Of a stretch of DNA of 64,000 bases, positions 33,968-44,481 are shown in pieces (position 1 is the stretch's first letter; each line of letters starts with the position of its first letter). The stretch spans positions 1-64,000 of the forward strand of contig NZ_JAGGLV010000004.1 of assembly GCF_017874735.1 (NCBI RefSeq). Reading direction: 5' to 3'. Below the pieces are notes generated by a model. That model was given only the letters and a program-made list of their open reading frames with translations. It did not search any database and was not told the origin of the DNA. The position numbers and the translations under genes are program-made. The stretch is from Paenibacillus silagei. GTDB lineage: Bacteria > Bacillota > Bacilli > Paenibacillales > Paenibacillaceae.

Positions 33968-35082
33968 TATTGAGGCTCCTGATCCTGTTGAACCACACCG
34001 GAGTCCCTGAGCATCCACTCAATGAAGCAGCCATACCCTGACTTGGGATCATTGACGAACACATGGGTCACTGCACCGATTAGACGGCCGTTCTGGACAA
34101 TCGGGCTGCCGCTCATTCCCTGGACAATCCCTCCGGTCTTATCGAGCAGACGCGGGTCGGTGATGCGCAGCACCATACCCTTAGTAGCAGGTGTCTGCTG
34201 ACGGGCCACATGGATGATCTCTACGTTGAAGCGTTCGACCTGCTGACCATCGACAACGGTAAGAATTTGCGCCGGTCCTTCCTTCACTTCAGTGCTCATG
34301 GCCACCGGAATCGGCTCCTGATATAGGCTGTGCTCAGGATTACGGGTCATTTTACCGAATATTCCGAAATCCGTGTTGCTCTCCACATTCCCGAGAACCT
34401 GGCTTTCCTTCAGAAAATGGGCCCGTTTCTCCCCAGGATCGCCATCCTGGCTCTTGGAGATTGAAGTGACGCTGGACTGCACGATATGGCCGCTGCCGAC
34501 CACAATCGGCGTACCTGTGTTCATGTCGGTGATGACATGCCCAAGGGCCCCGTACACACCCTGCTTCGGGGCGTAGAAAGTGAGGGTCCCTACACCTGCT
34601 GCGGAATCACGGATGTAGAGACCGAGCCGCCACACCTTGTCTGTGCGGTCATACGCGGGCTTTAGCTGAGCTGTGTGCTCTTTACCGCCGCGTTTGTAGA
34701 CGATGCTTAAGGAATCATTGCTCCGGCCGGCTTGCTCGACCAGCCTTGCTACCTTCGATACCTCGTCCAGCTTCACCCCGTTAATGGAGATCATCAGATC
34801 GCCGGGCAGGATGCCGCTGTTCTCGCCGGGTGAAATCTTGGACTGCTCCGATACTTCAATCAGATGATGACCAACAACCAGCACGCCTGCCGACTTCACC
34901 TTCACGCCAATCGTCTGACCTCCGGGGATGACCTTAAGTTCACTCTCGGTTCCCTGTACCGCCCTAAGCGGCTGATGTTCAAGCGGTGCTGCGTGGATCT
35001 GTGAGGGTCCCGTTATGCCTGATAAACTGAGAAAGAAGGCAAATAAAAGGCCGGGCATTAACTTCCTGAGGTTAGGCTTCAA
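33949..35082 (-). CDS. spoIVB: SpoIVB peptidase
   Basis: Forespore-secreted serine protease that triggers pro-sigma-K processing by cleaving SpoIVFA. The 377-residue protein has an N-terminal membrane/signal segment (LMPGLLFAFFLSLSGITG), a PDZ domain (about 95-165, GILPGDLMISINGVKL) and an S55 peptidase domain with GALGHVITD (His) and GMSGSPIVQ (nucleophile Ser). The start is TTG with AAAAGGGAG upstream. Between recN and spo0A as in B. subtilis. Confidence 0.95.
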   Translation of the reverse strand: MKPNLRKLMPGLLFAFFLSLSGITGPSQIHAAPLEHQPLRAVQGTESELKVIPGGQTIGVKVKSAGVLVVGHHLIEVSEQSKISPGENSGILPGDLMISINGVKLDEVSKVARLVEQAGRSNDSLSIVYKRGGKEHTAQLKPAYDRTDKVWRLGLYIRDSAAGVGTLTFYAPKQGVYGALGHVITDMNTGTPIVVGSGHIVQSSVTSISKSQDGDPGEKRAHFLKESQVLGNVESNTDFGIFGKMTRNPEHSLYQEPIPVAMSTEVKEGPAQILTVVDGQQVERFNVEIIHVARQQTPATKGMVLRITDPRLLDKTGGIVQGMSGSPIVQNGRLIGAVTHVFVNDPKSGYGCFIEWMLRDSGVVQQDQEPQYNLKAV

Positions 35083-35196
35083 TGGCTGTCACACTCCCTT
35101 TTGCTTCTTTCGCTTGACGAAAAAGGTGGTCGCCAATTGCGTACCTATAAGATAACCTTGCCCTCAGGCTTTTATTACTGTCAATCATTGTCCCGC

Positions 35197-36924
35197 TTAG
35201 CTTGCAGCTGCCTTGCTGGCCTCGGCCAGACCCAGCATCTCCTGCGCGTGATGCAATGTTTTTTCGGTAATTTCCACACCGCCCAGCATCCGGGCCAGCT
35301 CCATTACGCGGCCTTCGGCCGAGAGGGAGTCCACCTCAGTCATCGTGCGTCCGTCTTCGACTTTTTTGGCAATCAGATATTGATGATCCGCCATACAGGC
35401 CACCTGCGGCAGGTGGGTAATGGAGAACACCTGGCAGGTGGAGGACAGCTTATATAGCTTGTCCGCGATGGACTGGGCCGCCCGTCCGCTGACCCCGGTA
35501 TCCACCTCATCGAAGATAAGGACAGGAATCGCATCATGCCGCGCAAAAATACTCTTCATCGCCAGCATGATCCGCGACAGCTCTCCGCCGGAGGCGATCT
35601 TGCCCAGCGGACGCAGCGGCTCGCCGGGATTCGGCGAGATCATGAATTCAGCGCTGTCGATCCCCTGCCGGGTCAGACGGTACCGCCGTCCCTGATACTC
35701 CATACCGCGCGGATCTTCGAGCGTCTCCATCTTCACCTGGAGGGAGGTCCGCTCCATCTGCAGATCCTTCAACTCCCCTTCGACCTGTGAAGCAAGCTCA
35801 GTTGCGCACTGCCGCCGCGCTCCGCTCAGCGCTTCGGCTGACTCCATTAAGATATGAAGCAGGCCATCGCGTTTGGCCGTTAATTTCTCAATATATTCGT
35901 CCTTATTCTCCAGAAGATCCGTCTCCCGCTCAATCTGCTGATAATACTCCAGAATCTGCTCCACGCTATCCCCGTATTTGCGCTGCAGTCCGGTGATCAG
36001 ATCTAGCCGGTTTTCAATATCCTCCAGCCGTGCCGGATTGAATTCGATCTCTTCACGGTAGTCGCGCAGCTGAAACGCCGCATCCTCCAGCTGGTAATAA
36101 GCCGACTGCAATTGCTCGAAGACTGCCCGCAGACCCTTTTCGTCATACCGCACCGCATCTTCAAGCCTGGAGATTACATTGCCAATGGACTCCAGCCCTT
36201 GCCTGTCATACAGCAGCTCGTATGCGCCGGATACTGAATCCATCATTTTCTCACTGTGGGATAGTTTTACCCGTTCTTCGGCAAGTAATTCATCTTCTCC
36301 CGGTTTTAGTCCCGCAGCAGAAATTTCCTCCAGCTGAAAACGGTACAAATCCAGCATCTGATACGCCTTTTGACTGGATTCCTGAAGTTCCCGGAGTTCT
36401 TTTTCCACTTTGGCGAAGGCTGTATATTTCTCCTGATAATCCGCTTTGAGCGGTCCGATTACCGCCTCCCCATAGGTATCCAGCAGACCCAGGTGACGTT
36501 CAGCCTTCAAAAGGTTCTGATGCTCATGCTGTCCATGAATATTGACCAGCTGCTCCCCGATTTCGCGCAGCATGCTCAGATTGACCATCTGACCGTTCAC
36601 GCGCGAAGTACTCTTGCCCTGGGAGGTAATCTCCCGGCGGATCACCAGATGCTCCTCACGTTCTGCCCCGATGCCCAGCCGCTCCAGTGTATCCCAGACC
36701 GGATGACTTCCCGGCAGGCTGAAAAGCGCTTCCATTTCGGCCTTCTCACACCCATACCGGATGGAGTCAGCGGAACCGCGGCCCCCGGCAATGAGTGCGA
36801 GCGCGTCGATAATAATTGATTTCCCGGCACCGGTCTCCCCTGTAAGGACATGGAACCCCGGATAAAAATGCACATCCACCGCCTCAACCACGGCCAGATT
36901 GCGTATAGACAATGTCTCTAACAC
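35197..36924 (-). CDS. recN: DNA repair protein RecN
   Basis: SMC-like ATPase acting early in double-strand break repair. The 575-residue protein has Walker A GETGAGKS (30-37), long coiled-coil arms (about 150-370), signature LASGGELSRIMLAM and Walker B VLIFDEVDTGVSGRAAQ near the C-terminus. Normal length. Part of the argR-recN-spoIVB stretch conserved in Bacilli. Confidence 0.96.
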   Translation of the reverse strand: MLETLSIRNLAVVEAVDVHFYPGFHVLTGETGAGKSIIIDALALIAGGRGSADSIRYGCEKAEMEALFSLPGSHPVWDTLERLGIGAEREEHLVIRREITSQGKSTSRVNGQMVNLSMLREIGEQLVNIHGQHEHQNLLKAERHLGLLDTYGEAVIGPLKADYQEKYTAFAKVEKELRELQESSQKAYQMLDLYRFQLEEISAAGLKPGEDELLAEERVKLSHSEKMMDSVSGAYELLYDRQGLESIGNVISRLEDAVRYDEKGLRAVFEQLQSAYYQLEDAAFQLRDYREEIEFNPARLEDIENRLDLITGLQRKYGDSVEQILEYYQQIERETDLLENKDEYIEKLTAKRDGLLHILMESAEALSGARRQCATELASQVEGELKDLQMERTSLQVKMETLEDPRGMEYQGRRYRLTRQGIDSAEFMISPNPGEPLRPLGKIASGGELSRIMLAMKSIFARHDAIPVLIFDEVDTGVSGRAAQSIADKLYKLSSTCQVFSITHLPQVACMADHQYLIAKKVEDGRTMTEVDSLSAEGRVMELARMLGGVEITEKTLHHAQEMLGLAEASKAAAS

Positions 36925-36973
36925 GAATACAGCACCTCCGACATGATGATTGCCTGTCTGCCCGTAAGCAGAA

Positions 36974-37423
36974 CTACGATATATAGCCCATAATTTGTGA
37001 AATAACGTCCTTGCTGTCCTCCGGCTGGCGGCAGATTATCAGAATGGTGTCGTCTCCTGAGATCGTACCCATAATTTGGGGCCAGTCGATATTATCGATC
37101 AGCGCAGCCACGGAATTGGCCGTTCCCGGCAGACATTTCATCACCACAAGATTCGCGGAATAGTCGATTTGCACAAAATTGTCCACCAGCACCCGCTTCA
37201 GCTTCTGGGTCGGGTTGTAACGCTGGTCGGTGGGCAGGGAATACTTGTAACGCCCGTCATCCATCGGAACCTTGATCAGCAGCAGTTCCTTGATATCGCG
37301 GGATACGGTAGCCTGTGTGACTTGAAAACCCGATTCACGCAGTGCCTCCACCAGATCATCCTGGGTTTCGATTTCCTTTTGCGAGATAATCTCTCTAATC
37401 TTGATATGCCTGTGTCCCTTCAT
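36974..37423 (-). CDS. argR: Arginine repressor
   Basis: Hexameric regulator of arginine biosynthesis and catabolism (AhrC type), 149 residues. It has an N-terminal winged helix (1-70, [12 protein letters not shown]) and a C-terminal arginine-binding domain with [11 protein letters not shown] and the [12 protein letters not shown] motif that holds the ligand Asp pair. Lies 49 bases before recN, as in B. subtilis. Confidence 0.95.
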   Translation of the reverse strand: MKGHRHIKIREIISQKEIETQDDLVEALRESGFQVTQATVSRDIKELLLIKVPMDDGRYKYSLPTDQRYNPTQKLKRVLVDNFVQIDYSANLVVMKCLPGTANSVAALIDNIDWPQIMGTISGDDTILIICRQPEDSKDVISQIMGYIS

Positions 37424-37449
37424 TGTTGCCTCCCGTATTTATATAGTGC

Positions 37450-37929
37450 TTAACTGGATTCTCCGTCGTCCTTGCCGAAATTAATTACATGAATGTTGGA
37501 ATTCACCGTATCCACATAGAGTACCCCGCTGCAATCCGGGTAGATCAGCAGATAGGGGAGGATATGGTCCCGAAGTCCGCTGCCGGTGAATTCAAGCTCC
37601 TTGCGGGGGCGGGACAGGATGACCAGATAATAATGCTCCTCATTCCTGGTAGCTACATAATCAATGAACAGCCTGCTGTACATCGGTGCCCCATTCACCT
37701 GAAAAGACAGCGGAATCTTCAGTTTGCCGCCGATGACCTCATATCCCGCATCCTCCAGCAGAGTGATGGACGGATGGGACTGAATGACCTTGTTGATCGG
37801 CACCCGGTCCTTCATGAAGGAACCCGGAGACCCCTGCAGCCAGATATAGATTCTATAAAGGATAAAGATTGCCGCCGCCAGTCCCATAAGTGCCACTACA
37901 GCCTTGTCCGAGCTCGCCACTCCCATCAC
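37450..37929 (-). CDS. Single-pass membrane protein of unknown function
   Basis: A 159-residue protein with one membrane segment (about 13-30, VALMGLAAAIFILYRIYIW) and a soluble domain (VIQSHPSITLLEDAGYEVIG, YVATRNEEHYYLVILSRPRK) that looks alpha-beta. Ends 26 bases before argR and is read in the same direction. It occupies the place between tlyA and argR. No family recognised; likely a lineage-specific gene of the Paenibacillus group. Confidence 0.75.
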   Translation of the reverse strand: MMGVASSDKAVVALMGLAAAIFILYRIYIWLQGSPGSFMKDRVPINKVIQSHPSITLLEDAGYEVIGGKLKIPLSFQVNGAPMYSRLFIDYVATRNEEHYYLVILSRPRKELEFTGSGLRDHILPYLLIYPDCSGVLYVDTVNSNIHVINFGKDDGESS

Positions 37930-38043
37930 CTCGGTGAATCTATTCGCGCGAGGGCGGGCGAAATCCTGCTTCGGTCTGACAATCTGCCGTTAATTTCCGG
38001 TTCGGGGAGACCTGTAATTTCTTATATTGGCAGCAAAAGAAAC

Positions 38044-38934
38044 TCATCTCTTAGATGAGTTTCCATGGCCCGCAGCGCTGAAGGTTGCATTCGCTTCCTT
38101 AATGACCGAGTCGGCAAGCGCGGCGAAATTATTCGGCTGTGCTTCAGCCGCAGAAGTCTGCTGCACTGAAGGCTGCTCCGCAGCCTCAGCAGGAAGCAGC
38201 TTCCAGTGTGCCAGAAATTCAATATTGCCTTCCCCGCCGGTAATGGGGGAATACGTCAGTCCTGCAAGCATGTAGCCCAGTTCGGCTGCCATGGACAGTA
38301 CGTTTATCAGCACCTCCCGGTGAACAGCCGGTTCGCGCACAACTCCAGACTTGCCCACCTTCTCGCGCCCGGCTTCGAACTGCGGCTTAATCAGCGCAGC
38401 GATATCAGCAGGACGGTTCAGCAGCGCCATAAGCGGCGGCAGGATGATCTTCAGTGAAATGAAGGAGACATCGATACTTGCAAAGTCAGGTACCGGTCCC
38501 TTCAAATCGGGCGGGGTCATGTAACGGAAGTTGGTCTGCTCCATTACGGTTACCCGTTCATCATTACGCAGGCTCCAGTCAAGCTGGTTATGTCCCACAT
38601 CGATCGCGTACACATGGGCCGCTCCGTTCTGAAGTGCACAATCGGTGAAGCCTCCTGTTGAGGAGCCGATATCCAGCATATTGCGGCCGGTCAGCTCGAT
38701 GCCGAACTGCCGCAAGGCCTTCTCCAGCTTCAAGCCGCCGCGGCTGACATAGGGGTGCAGTGCTCCCTTGACTCTTAGAACAGAGCTGCGCAGCACTTTC
38801 ATCCCCGGCTTTTCTATCCGTTCTTCGTTCGCAAGCACAAGCCCCGCCATAATGGCAGCCTTGGCCTTCTCCCGGCTGTCGTAGAAGCCTTGCTCCACTA
38901 ACAGCACATCAATTCGTTCCTTAGGGTGTTCCAT
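38044..38934 (-). CDS. tlyA: TlyA-family rRNA 2'-O-methyltransferase
   Basis: Putative ribosomal RNA (ribose-2'-O) methyltransferase (YqxC in B. subtilis). The 296-residue protein has an N-terminal S4 RNA-binding domain (about 5-65, RIDVLLVEQGFYDSREKAKA) and an FtsJ-type SAM domain with DIGSSTGGFTDCALQNGA, YAIDVGHNQLDW and IKPQFEAGREKVGKSGVV. The C-terminal 45 residues are an Ala-rich tail not seen in shorter homologues. ATG 38934 is preferred since GGGAG touches the earlier ATG. Confidence 0.9.
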   Translation of the reverse strand: MEHPKERIDVLLVEQGFYDSREKAKAAIMAGLVLANEERIEKPGMKVLRSSVLRVKGALHPYVSRGGLKLEKALRQFGIELTGRNMLDIGSSTGGFTDCALQNGAAHVYAIDVGHNQLDWSLRNDERVTVMEQTNFRYMTPPDLKGPVPDFASIDVSFISLKIILPPLMALLNRPADIAALIKPQFEAGREKVGKSGVVREPAVHREVLINVLSMAAELGYMLAGLTYSPITGGEGNIEFLAHWKLLPAEAAEQPSVQQTSAAEAQPNNFAALADSVIKEANATFSAAGHGNSSKR

Positions 38935-38976
38935 GTTCATCTCCCGATCACTTCGGTCCGCCTTCCGCCCCTGCCC

Positions 38977-40881
38977 TTACGAGGTGGAAGTTGACTTATA
39001 GGTATAAGTGCTAAGACCCTTCATTGACTTTATACGTGCGCACACGGCTTCAACGGTAAGGCCGGTTTCCTGGCGTTGCTCCTTAATCGACCCATGCTCG
39101 ACGAAAATATCCGGCACGCCCATCAGGTGGACATGCGCATCATATATCTCATGCTCTGCAAAGAACTCCAGCACCGCACTGCCAAGGCTGCCGGCCTGGC
39201 TCGCTTCTTCCAGCACCACCATCCCTGTTCCGGCATGTGCCAGATCAAGCAGCATGGTGTTATCCAGCGGCTTCAGGAAGCGCGCATTCACCACACCGAC
39301 CTGAATCCCTTCACGCTTGAGCACTTCTGCCGCCTCTTCAGCAACCTGAACCATCGGGCCGCAGGCAAGCACGGCATAATCCTCACCAGGACGCAGACGT
39401 TCCCAGGTGCCGATAGGCAGACTGTGCAGCTCAGCATCCATAGCCACACCCGTGCCGTTAATCCGCGGATAACGGTAAGCAATCGGTCCTTCATTATAGT
39501 CCAGCGCCGTCTTCATCATGTGGCGCAGCTCATTCTCATCCTTCGGCATCATAAGCACCATGTTCGGGATATGACGCATAAAAGCGATATCGTACACGCC
39601 CTGATGGGTCTCCCCGTCCGCGCCGACGAAGCCAGCACGGTCGATGGCGAACATAACATTGGCATTATGGCGGCAAATGTCATGAACGATCTGATCATAG
39701 GCACGCTGCATGAAGGTGGAATAGACGGCAAATACCGGCTTCATGCCTTCCATAGCCAAGGCCGCACATAATGTGGCAGCATGCTGCTCCGCAATCCCGA
39801 CATCAATCATCCGGTCCGGGAATTCCTTGGCGAACGGGAAAAGTCCCGAGCCGCCCGGCATCGCCGGTGTGACTGCAATCAGCCGCTTGTCCTGATGCCC
39901 CAGCTCAATTAACGTCTGTCCGAAGACTTCCGTGTACATCGGATTGCCGACCGCTTGAAGCACCTGGCCAGATTCGATTTTGTAGGGGGAAATGCCGTGC
40001 CATTTATAGGAATCAACTTCCGCCGGTTTGTAGCCCTTGCCTTTGGTGGTAAGCACATGCACCAGCACAGGCCCAGATACATTATCCGCCTGATGGAAGG
40101 TGTCGATCATCTTCTCCAGATCATGGCCGTCCACGGGTCCCAGATAGGTAAATCCGAGTTCTTCAAACAGAACGCCGGGCACCAGCATGTTCTTCAGGCC
40201 ATCCTTCACATTCTGCGCAGTCTTCGCCAGACGTCCGCCGATGGCCGGAATTTTCTTCAGCAGGCCTTCGACCTCGTCCTTGGCCCGCAGATAATGACGG
40301 TCTGAACGGATCTTGCTTAGATAGTTATGCATAGCCCCTACATTAGGAGCAATCGACATTTCATTATCATTAAGGATAACCATCAGCTTGCGGCCCTCAT
40401 GTCCAATATGGTTCAAGGCTTCAAAAGCCATACCGCCGGTAAGGGCACCGTCGCCGATCACGGCAATTACCTTATTGTCCCCGCCCTTCAAATCACGGGC
40501 CATCGCCATACCCATGGCTGCGGACAAAGAGGTACTGCTGTGTCCGGCTTCCCAGACATCATGCTCGCTCTCTGTACGCTTGACGAAGCCGCATAATCCG
40601 CCGTGCTTGCGCAGTGAATCGAACCGGTCCTGGCGGCCGGTTAATATTTTGTGGACATACGCCTGATGCCCTACGTCATAAATCATTTTGTCCCGTGGAC
40701 TGTCATAACAGTAATGCAGGGCCAGTGTAAGCTCCACGACGCCCAGATTGGATGCGAGATGCCCCCCTGTTACAGACAGCTTCTCGATCAGAAACTGGCG
40801 GATCTCCTCCGCAAGTGCAGCCAGTTCCCCGACTGATAGAGATTTAAGTTGCTGAGGATCATTTATTTGTGGAAGCAGCAC
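38977..40881 (-). CDS. dxs: 1-deoxy-D-xylulose-5-phosphate synthase
   Basis: First enzyme of the MEP isoprenoid pathway, condensing pyruvate and glyceraldehyde-3-phosphate. The 634-residue TPP enzyme has [14 protein letters not shown], the TPP motif [33 protein letters not shown] and a transketolase C-terminal domain. The start is GTG 40881 with GGGGA upstream; an earlier frame start at 40956 would run through the promoter. Follows ispA as in B. subtilis (yqiE). Confidence 0.95.
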   Translation of the reverse strand: MLLPQINDPQQLKSLSVGELAALAEEIRQFLIEKLSVTGGHLASNLGVVELTLALHYCYDSPRDKMIYDVGHQAYVHKILTGRQDRFDSLRKHGGLCGFVKRTESEHDVWEAGHSSTSLSAAMGMAMARDLKGGDNKVIAVIGDGALTGGMAFEALNHIGHEGRKLMVILNDNEMSIAPNVGAMHNYLSKIRSDRHYLRAKDEVEGLLKKIPAIGGRLAKTAQNVKDGLKNMLVPGVLFEELGFTYLGPVDGHDLEKMIDTFHQADNVSGPVLVHVLTTKGKGYKPAEVDSYKWHGISPYKIESGQVLQAVGNPMYTEVFGQTLIELGHQDKRLIAVTPAMPGGSGLFPFAKEFPDRMIDVGIAEQHAATLCAALAMEGMKPVFAVYSTFMQRAYDQIVHDICRHNANVMFAIDRAGFVGADGETHQGVYDIAFMRHIPNMVLMMPKDENELRHMMKTALDYNEGPIAYRYPRINGTGVAMDAELHSLPIGTWERLRPGEDYAVLACGPMVQVAEEAAEVLKREGIQVGVVNARFLKPLDNTMLLDLAHAGTGMVVLEEASQAGSLGSAVLEFFAEHEIYDAHVHLMGVPDIFVEHGSIKEQRQETGLTVEAVCARIKSMKGLSTYTYKSTSTS

Positions 40882-40921
40882 GAGTATTCCCCGCTTTCCT
40901 AGATGTTGTAAAATATAAACC

Positions 40922-40968
40922 CCATTATAACACAAACGAAACGGCTGTCGAAACACAGCCGTTTGCGA
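40922..40968 (-). promoter_or_regulatory. Promoter of dxs overlapping a hairpin after ispA
   Basis: On the minus strand TTCGAC, 17 bases, then TATAAT lies upstream of dxs. The -35 falls inside the hairpin AAACGGCTGT / ACAGCCGTTT (about 40938-40965), which follows the ispA stop codon. The hairpin has no strong T tract, so some read-through from ispA is expected. Confidence 0.6.
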
Positions 40969-40976
40969 AACTTCAT

Positions 40977-41924
40977 TTAGTGATCGCGTGACATCAAATA
41001 ATCGGCAATTTCCAGCAGCCGGGAAGGGTCCTGGAACCCACCCTCAAGGATCGCATGACGCGCTGCTGCGGTCAATTCCTTGACCTCCGCGCGCGAAGCT
41101 TCCAGCCCGATGAAATACGGATAGGTTACTTTTTGCTGCTTGATATCACTGCCGGTTTTTTTGCCCAGCTTGCTCTCATCGCCGATGAGGTCCAGAATAT
41201 CATCCTGAATCTGGAAGGCCAAGCCAATCTGTGTGCCGAAGCGGCGCAGGGCTTCCAGCTGCTGCTCATTCGCACCGGCGATTCTGCCGCCCGCAAGCAA
41301 GGAGAAGATCATCAGATCGCCGGTCTTGTGCAGATGAATGTACTGAAGCTGCTGCAGATCGGTCATTCCCTGCTCGCCTTCCATATCAGCTACCTGACCG
41401 CCGACCATACCGCGCGGGCCGGCCATCTCGGCCAGATCCTCCACGATGGAGAGCACGCGCTCTGCCGGAACCCCATGCTTACGGGAGGCTTGTACCACAC
41501 TGTAGAACGCATGGGTCAGCAGCGAATCCCCGGCCAGAATGGCCATCGCTTCCCCAAAGACCTTATGGTTCGTCAGCTTGCCGCGCCGGTAATCATCATT
41601 ATCCATCGCCGGCAGATCGTCATGAATCAGAGAATAGGTATGCACCATTTCAATCGCTGCTGCTACAGGCAGCGCAGCTTCACGGCTGCCGCCCAGCGCC
41701 TCGCAGGCAGCGGTGACCAGCAGCGGCCGCAGGCGCTTACCACCAGCTTGCAGTGAGTATTCCATCGACTCTCTTAGGACCCGGGGGACGTCCCACTGCT
41801 CCGGTACAACCCCGCTGAGAGCAGCGGCAACCCAGCGGCTAACGTCTGCTATATATTCCTCCAGCGGTTCGCGGCCCTGCGCCGCTGCCGAACCGCCCGA
41901 TGGCTCAAGCTCAGAATGACTCAT
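40977..41924 (-). CDS. ispA: Polyprenyl (farnesyl) diphosphate synthase
   Basis: Makes farnesyl diphosphate from IPP and DMAPP for undecaprenyl phosphate and other isoprenoids. The 315-residue protein has the first Asp-rich motif DDLPAMDND with aromatic Tyr upstream (HTYSLIHDD, short-chain type), the second motif QIQDDILD and [19 protein letters not shown] 41924 has GGAAGG upstream and overlaps the end of xseB by 14 bases. Confidence 0.94.
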   Translation of the reverse strand: MSHSELEPSGGSAAAQGREPLEEYIADVSRWVAAALSGVVPEQWDVPRVLRESMEYSLQAGGKRLRPLLVTAACEALGGSREAALPVAAAIEMVHTYSLIHDDLPAMDNDDYRRGKLTNHKVFGEAMAILAGDSLLTHAFYSVVQASRKHGVPAERVLSIVEDLAEMAGPRGMVGGQVADMEGEQGMTDLQQLQYIHLHKTGDLMIFSLLAGGRIAGANEQQLEALRRFGTQIGLAFQIQDDILDLIGDESKLGKKTGSDIKQQKVTYPYFIGLEASRAEVKELTAAARHAILEGGFQDPSRLLEIADYLMSRDH

Positions 41925-42180
41925 CGCTATCGCCTTCCAGCCGGTTGCCGAATGGCTTCTTGCGAAGTTCGCCATCCTCCACAGTGATCATTTCAATTTT
42001 GCGTTCCACTTGCTCCAGCTTACTGCCGCATAGCTGCGAGAGCTTCATTCCCTGCTGGAATAAATCAATCGCCTTCTCCAGGGGAACGTCACCGTGTTCA
42101 AGCTCACGCACGATACCCTCCAGGCGCTCCATAGCTCCCTCAAAATCCAGTTCAGCTTCCTTCGCCATTCGCTTTGCCAT
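41911..42180 (-). CDS. xseB: Exodeoxyribonuclease VII small subunit
   Basis: An 89-residue helical-hairpin protein with the family core FEGAMERLEGIVRELEHGDV, PLEKAIDLFQQGMKL. Binds XseA to form exonuclease VII. Overlaps xseA by up to 29 bases, depending on which of two early ATGs is used. Confidence 0.94.
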   Translation of the reverse strand: MAKRMAKEAELDFEGAMERLEGIVRELEHGDVPLEKAIDLFQQGMKLSQLCGSKLEQVERKIEMITVEDGELRKKPFGNRLEGDSDESF

Positions 42181-43525
42181 CCTCCTTCATTCCCCATACG
42201 TGGCAGTTTAATTGTCCGTCATTAAGCTTTATGTTGACCACATCGCCAAGCTCTACTTCCTTCAGCGATTTGATTAAATGCTGTTCTTTCTCGTCATACA
42301 CAAGGCTGTAGCCCCGTGACATGACCTTAAGCGGGCTGAGCGCATCCAGATGGCGCAGCTCTGCCCCGAACCGCGCGCGCTTATCTGCAAGGCGCGCCTG
42401 CATGGCCGCCGTCAGCTCACGGGTGAGGCCATCCGTGCGCCGGCGGGCAGCGCTGACGCTGCTAAGCGGATGGAAGCGCTGCAGGCTCTGGTGCAGCAGC
42501 GCGCTGCGCCCCTGCGCGCGGCTGTGCCTTGCCTCTGCTGCGCGGAGCAGGGCCGCGCGCAGCATGTCCAGCCGCTGCGCGTGCTGGGCCAGCTGCCGGC
42601 GGGGGCCGGCCAGCGCCAGCGAGCGCTGCAGCGCAGCGAGGCGTTCGCCGCCGCGCTGCGAGCGGCGCAGCAGCCCTTGGCGCAGCCGCTGCCGGGCCAT
42701 GCGCAGCTGCCCGGCCAGCTCGGCTGCGCTCGGCACAGCGAGCTCCGCCGCTGCCGTAGGGGTGGCCGCCCGGAGATCGGCGGCGAAATCGGCGATCGTG
42801 AAGTCGGTCTCGTGGCCCACGGCCGAGATGACCGGAATCCCGGAGGCCGCAATCGCCCGGGCAACGGCCTCTTCATTGAAGGCCCACAGCTCCTCCAGGG
42901 AGCCGCCGCCGCGCCCGACGATCAGCACATCGGCCTCTCCCATGGCATTCAGGTTCTGTATCGCCTGTACAATGGACGGTCCAGCCCCCTTACCCTGAAC
43001 TAGTACAGGGTGGAGTACAATCGCAACCTGCGGGTAGCGCCGCTGCAGGGTGATGATGATATCCCTCACAGCCGCTCCTGTCGGGGAGGTCACAACCCCG
43101 ATGCAGCGCGGGAATTGCGGCAGCGGACGCTTGCGCTCCGCTGCGAACAGGCCTTCCTTCTCCAGCTTGCTCTTCAGCTGCTCGTAAGCCAGATACAGAC
43201 TGCCGATTCCGTCAGGCTGCATATGCGTTGCATAGAACTGGTATTGCCCGTCCCGTTCATATACAGTCACATTTCCCCTGGCGATTACCTTCGTGCCTTC
43301 CTTCGGCACGAACGGCAGCCGCGAGTTATGCGAAGCGAACATGATGGCTTTGATCCGGCTGCTCTCATCCTTCAGCGTGAAGTACATATGCCCGCTTCCG
43401 TGATGGGTGAAATTCGAGATTTCACCGCGAATCCATACGTCGGACAGCAGCACATCCGAATCCAGCTTCATACGGATATATTTGTTAAGCTCCTTGATGG
43501 AGTAGATCTGCCGCTCTGCCGCCAT
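42152..43525 (-). CDS. xseA: Exodeoxyribonuclease VII large subunit
   Basis: Single-strand-specific exonuclease subunit, 457 residues. It has an N-terminal OB fold (1-100, YSIKELNKYIRMKLDSD, WIRGEISNF) and a catalytic region (GVVTSPTGAAVRDI, VGRGGGSLEELWAFNEE, SAVGHETDFTIADFAADLRA). The Arg/Ala/Gln-rich coiled-coil stretch (about 265-390) is GC-rich relative to neighbours. Lies 9 bases after folD. Confidence 0.95.
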   Translation of the reverse strand: MAAERQIYSIKELNKYIRMKLDSDVLLSDVWIRGEISNFTHHGSGHMYFTLKDESSRIKAIMFASHNSRLPFVPKEGTKVIARGNVTVYERDGQYQFYATHMQPDGIGSLYLAYEQLKSKLEKEGLFAAERKRPLPQFPRCIGVVTSPTGAAVRDIIITLQRRYPQVAIVLHPVLVQGKGAGPSIVQAIQNLNAMGEADVLIVGRGGGSLEELWAFNEEAVARAIAASGIPVISAVGHETDFTIADFAADLRAATPTAAAELAVPSAAELAGQLRMARQRLRQGLLRRSQRGGERLAALQRSLALAGPRRQLAQHAQRLDMLRAALLRAAEARHSRAQGRSALLHQSLQRFHPLSSVSAARRRTDGLTRELTAAMQARLADKRARFGAELRHLDALSPLKVMSRGYSLVYDEKEQHLIKSLKEVELGDVVNIKLNDGQLNCHVWGMKEDGKANGEGS

Positions 43526-43534
43526 AAGTCCGGC

Positions 43535-44392
43535 CTACTTCAGGCCGCGGCGGCGTTTGGCCGCGATCAGCGTGTTGCTCATCAGCATGGTGATGGTCAT
43601 CGGTCCCACTCCGCCCGGCACCGGCGTAATGAACCCGGCCACTTCCCGGGCACTCTCATAATCGACATCGCCGGCAAGCTTTCCGGTATCCAGACGGTTC
43701 ATGCCGACATCAATCACAATCGCACCCGGCTTCACGAACGAAGCATCGATGAAGTTGGCTCGTCCAATCGCTACCACCAGGATATCGGCCTGACGGCTAA
43801 GCTCAGCCATATTCGCTGTGCGCGAGTGGCACATGGTTACTGTGGCATTCTCCCGCTGTAACAGCAGGGATACAGGCTTGCCGACAATATTACTGCGGCC
43901 GATCACTACCGCATGCTTGCCGGAAATGTCCGTACCGGTCCGCTTGATCAGTTCAATGACCCCGGCAGGCGTGCAGGGAAGCAGACTGTCGTCCCCGATG
44001 ACGAGGTTCCCCACATTGACCGGGTGGAAGCCGTCCACATCCTTCTCTACCGAGATCGCATCAATTACAGCCTTCTCCTCAATATGCTTCGGAAGCGGCA
44101 GCTGAACGAGGATGCCGTCAATATCACTGCGGCCGTTCAGGTCTGCCACCAGTGCCAGCAGCTCCTGCTGGGTGGTAGCGGCATCCAGCCGGTGCACCTC
44201 GGAATGGAAGCCCAGCTCAATACAGGACTTCTCCTTGTTGCGCACATAGACCTGGGAAGCCGGATCTTCACCGACCAGAACGACAGCCAGACCCGGCTTC
44301 ACGCCGCGCTCTGCTAAATCTGCAACCTCCCGGGCAATCCCGATCCGAATGTCGTCCGATACCTGTTTACCGCTGATAATCGCTGCTGTCAT
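43535..44392 (-). CDS. folD: Methylenetetrahydrofolate dehydrogenase/cyclohydrolase
   Basis: Bifunctional one-carbon enzyme, 285 residues. Catalytic Tyr/Lys in [13 protein letters not shown], folate site [13 protein letters not shown] site [14 protein letters not shown] and the C-terminal [15 protein letters not shown]. Usual length. Same operon block as nusB and xseA. Confidence 0.96.
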
Positions 44393-44481
44393 GTAAAGTC
44401 TCTCCCCTATATGTCTATTGAAGGCTTATAAGCCTGTTACTGCCGCATGCTGCTCAACCTGAATCTGAAGCTGAAGCTGAA

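Noticed and set aside
42412-42998. Overlapping Arg/Ala-rich frames opposite xseA
   Set aside because: They result from the GC-rich coiled-coil part of xseA and show no protein-like composition.
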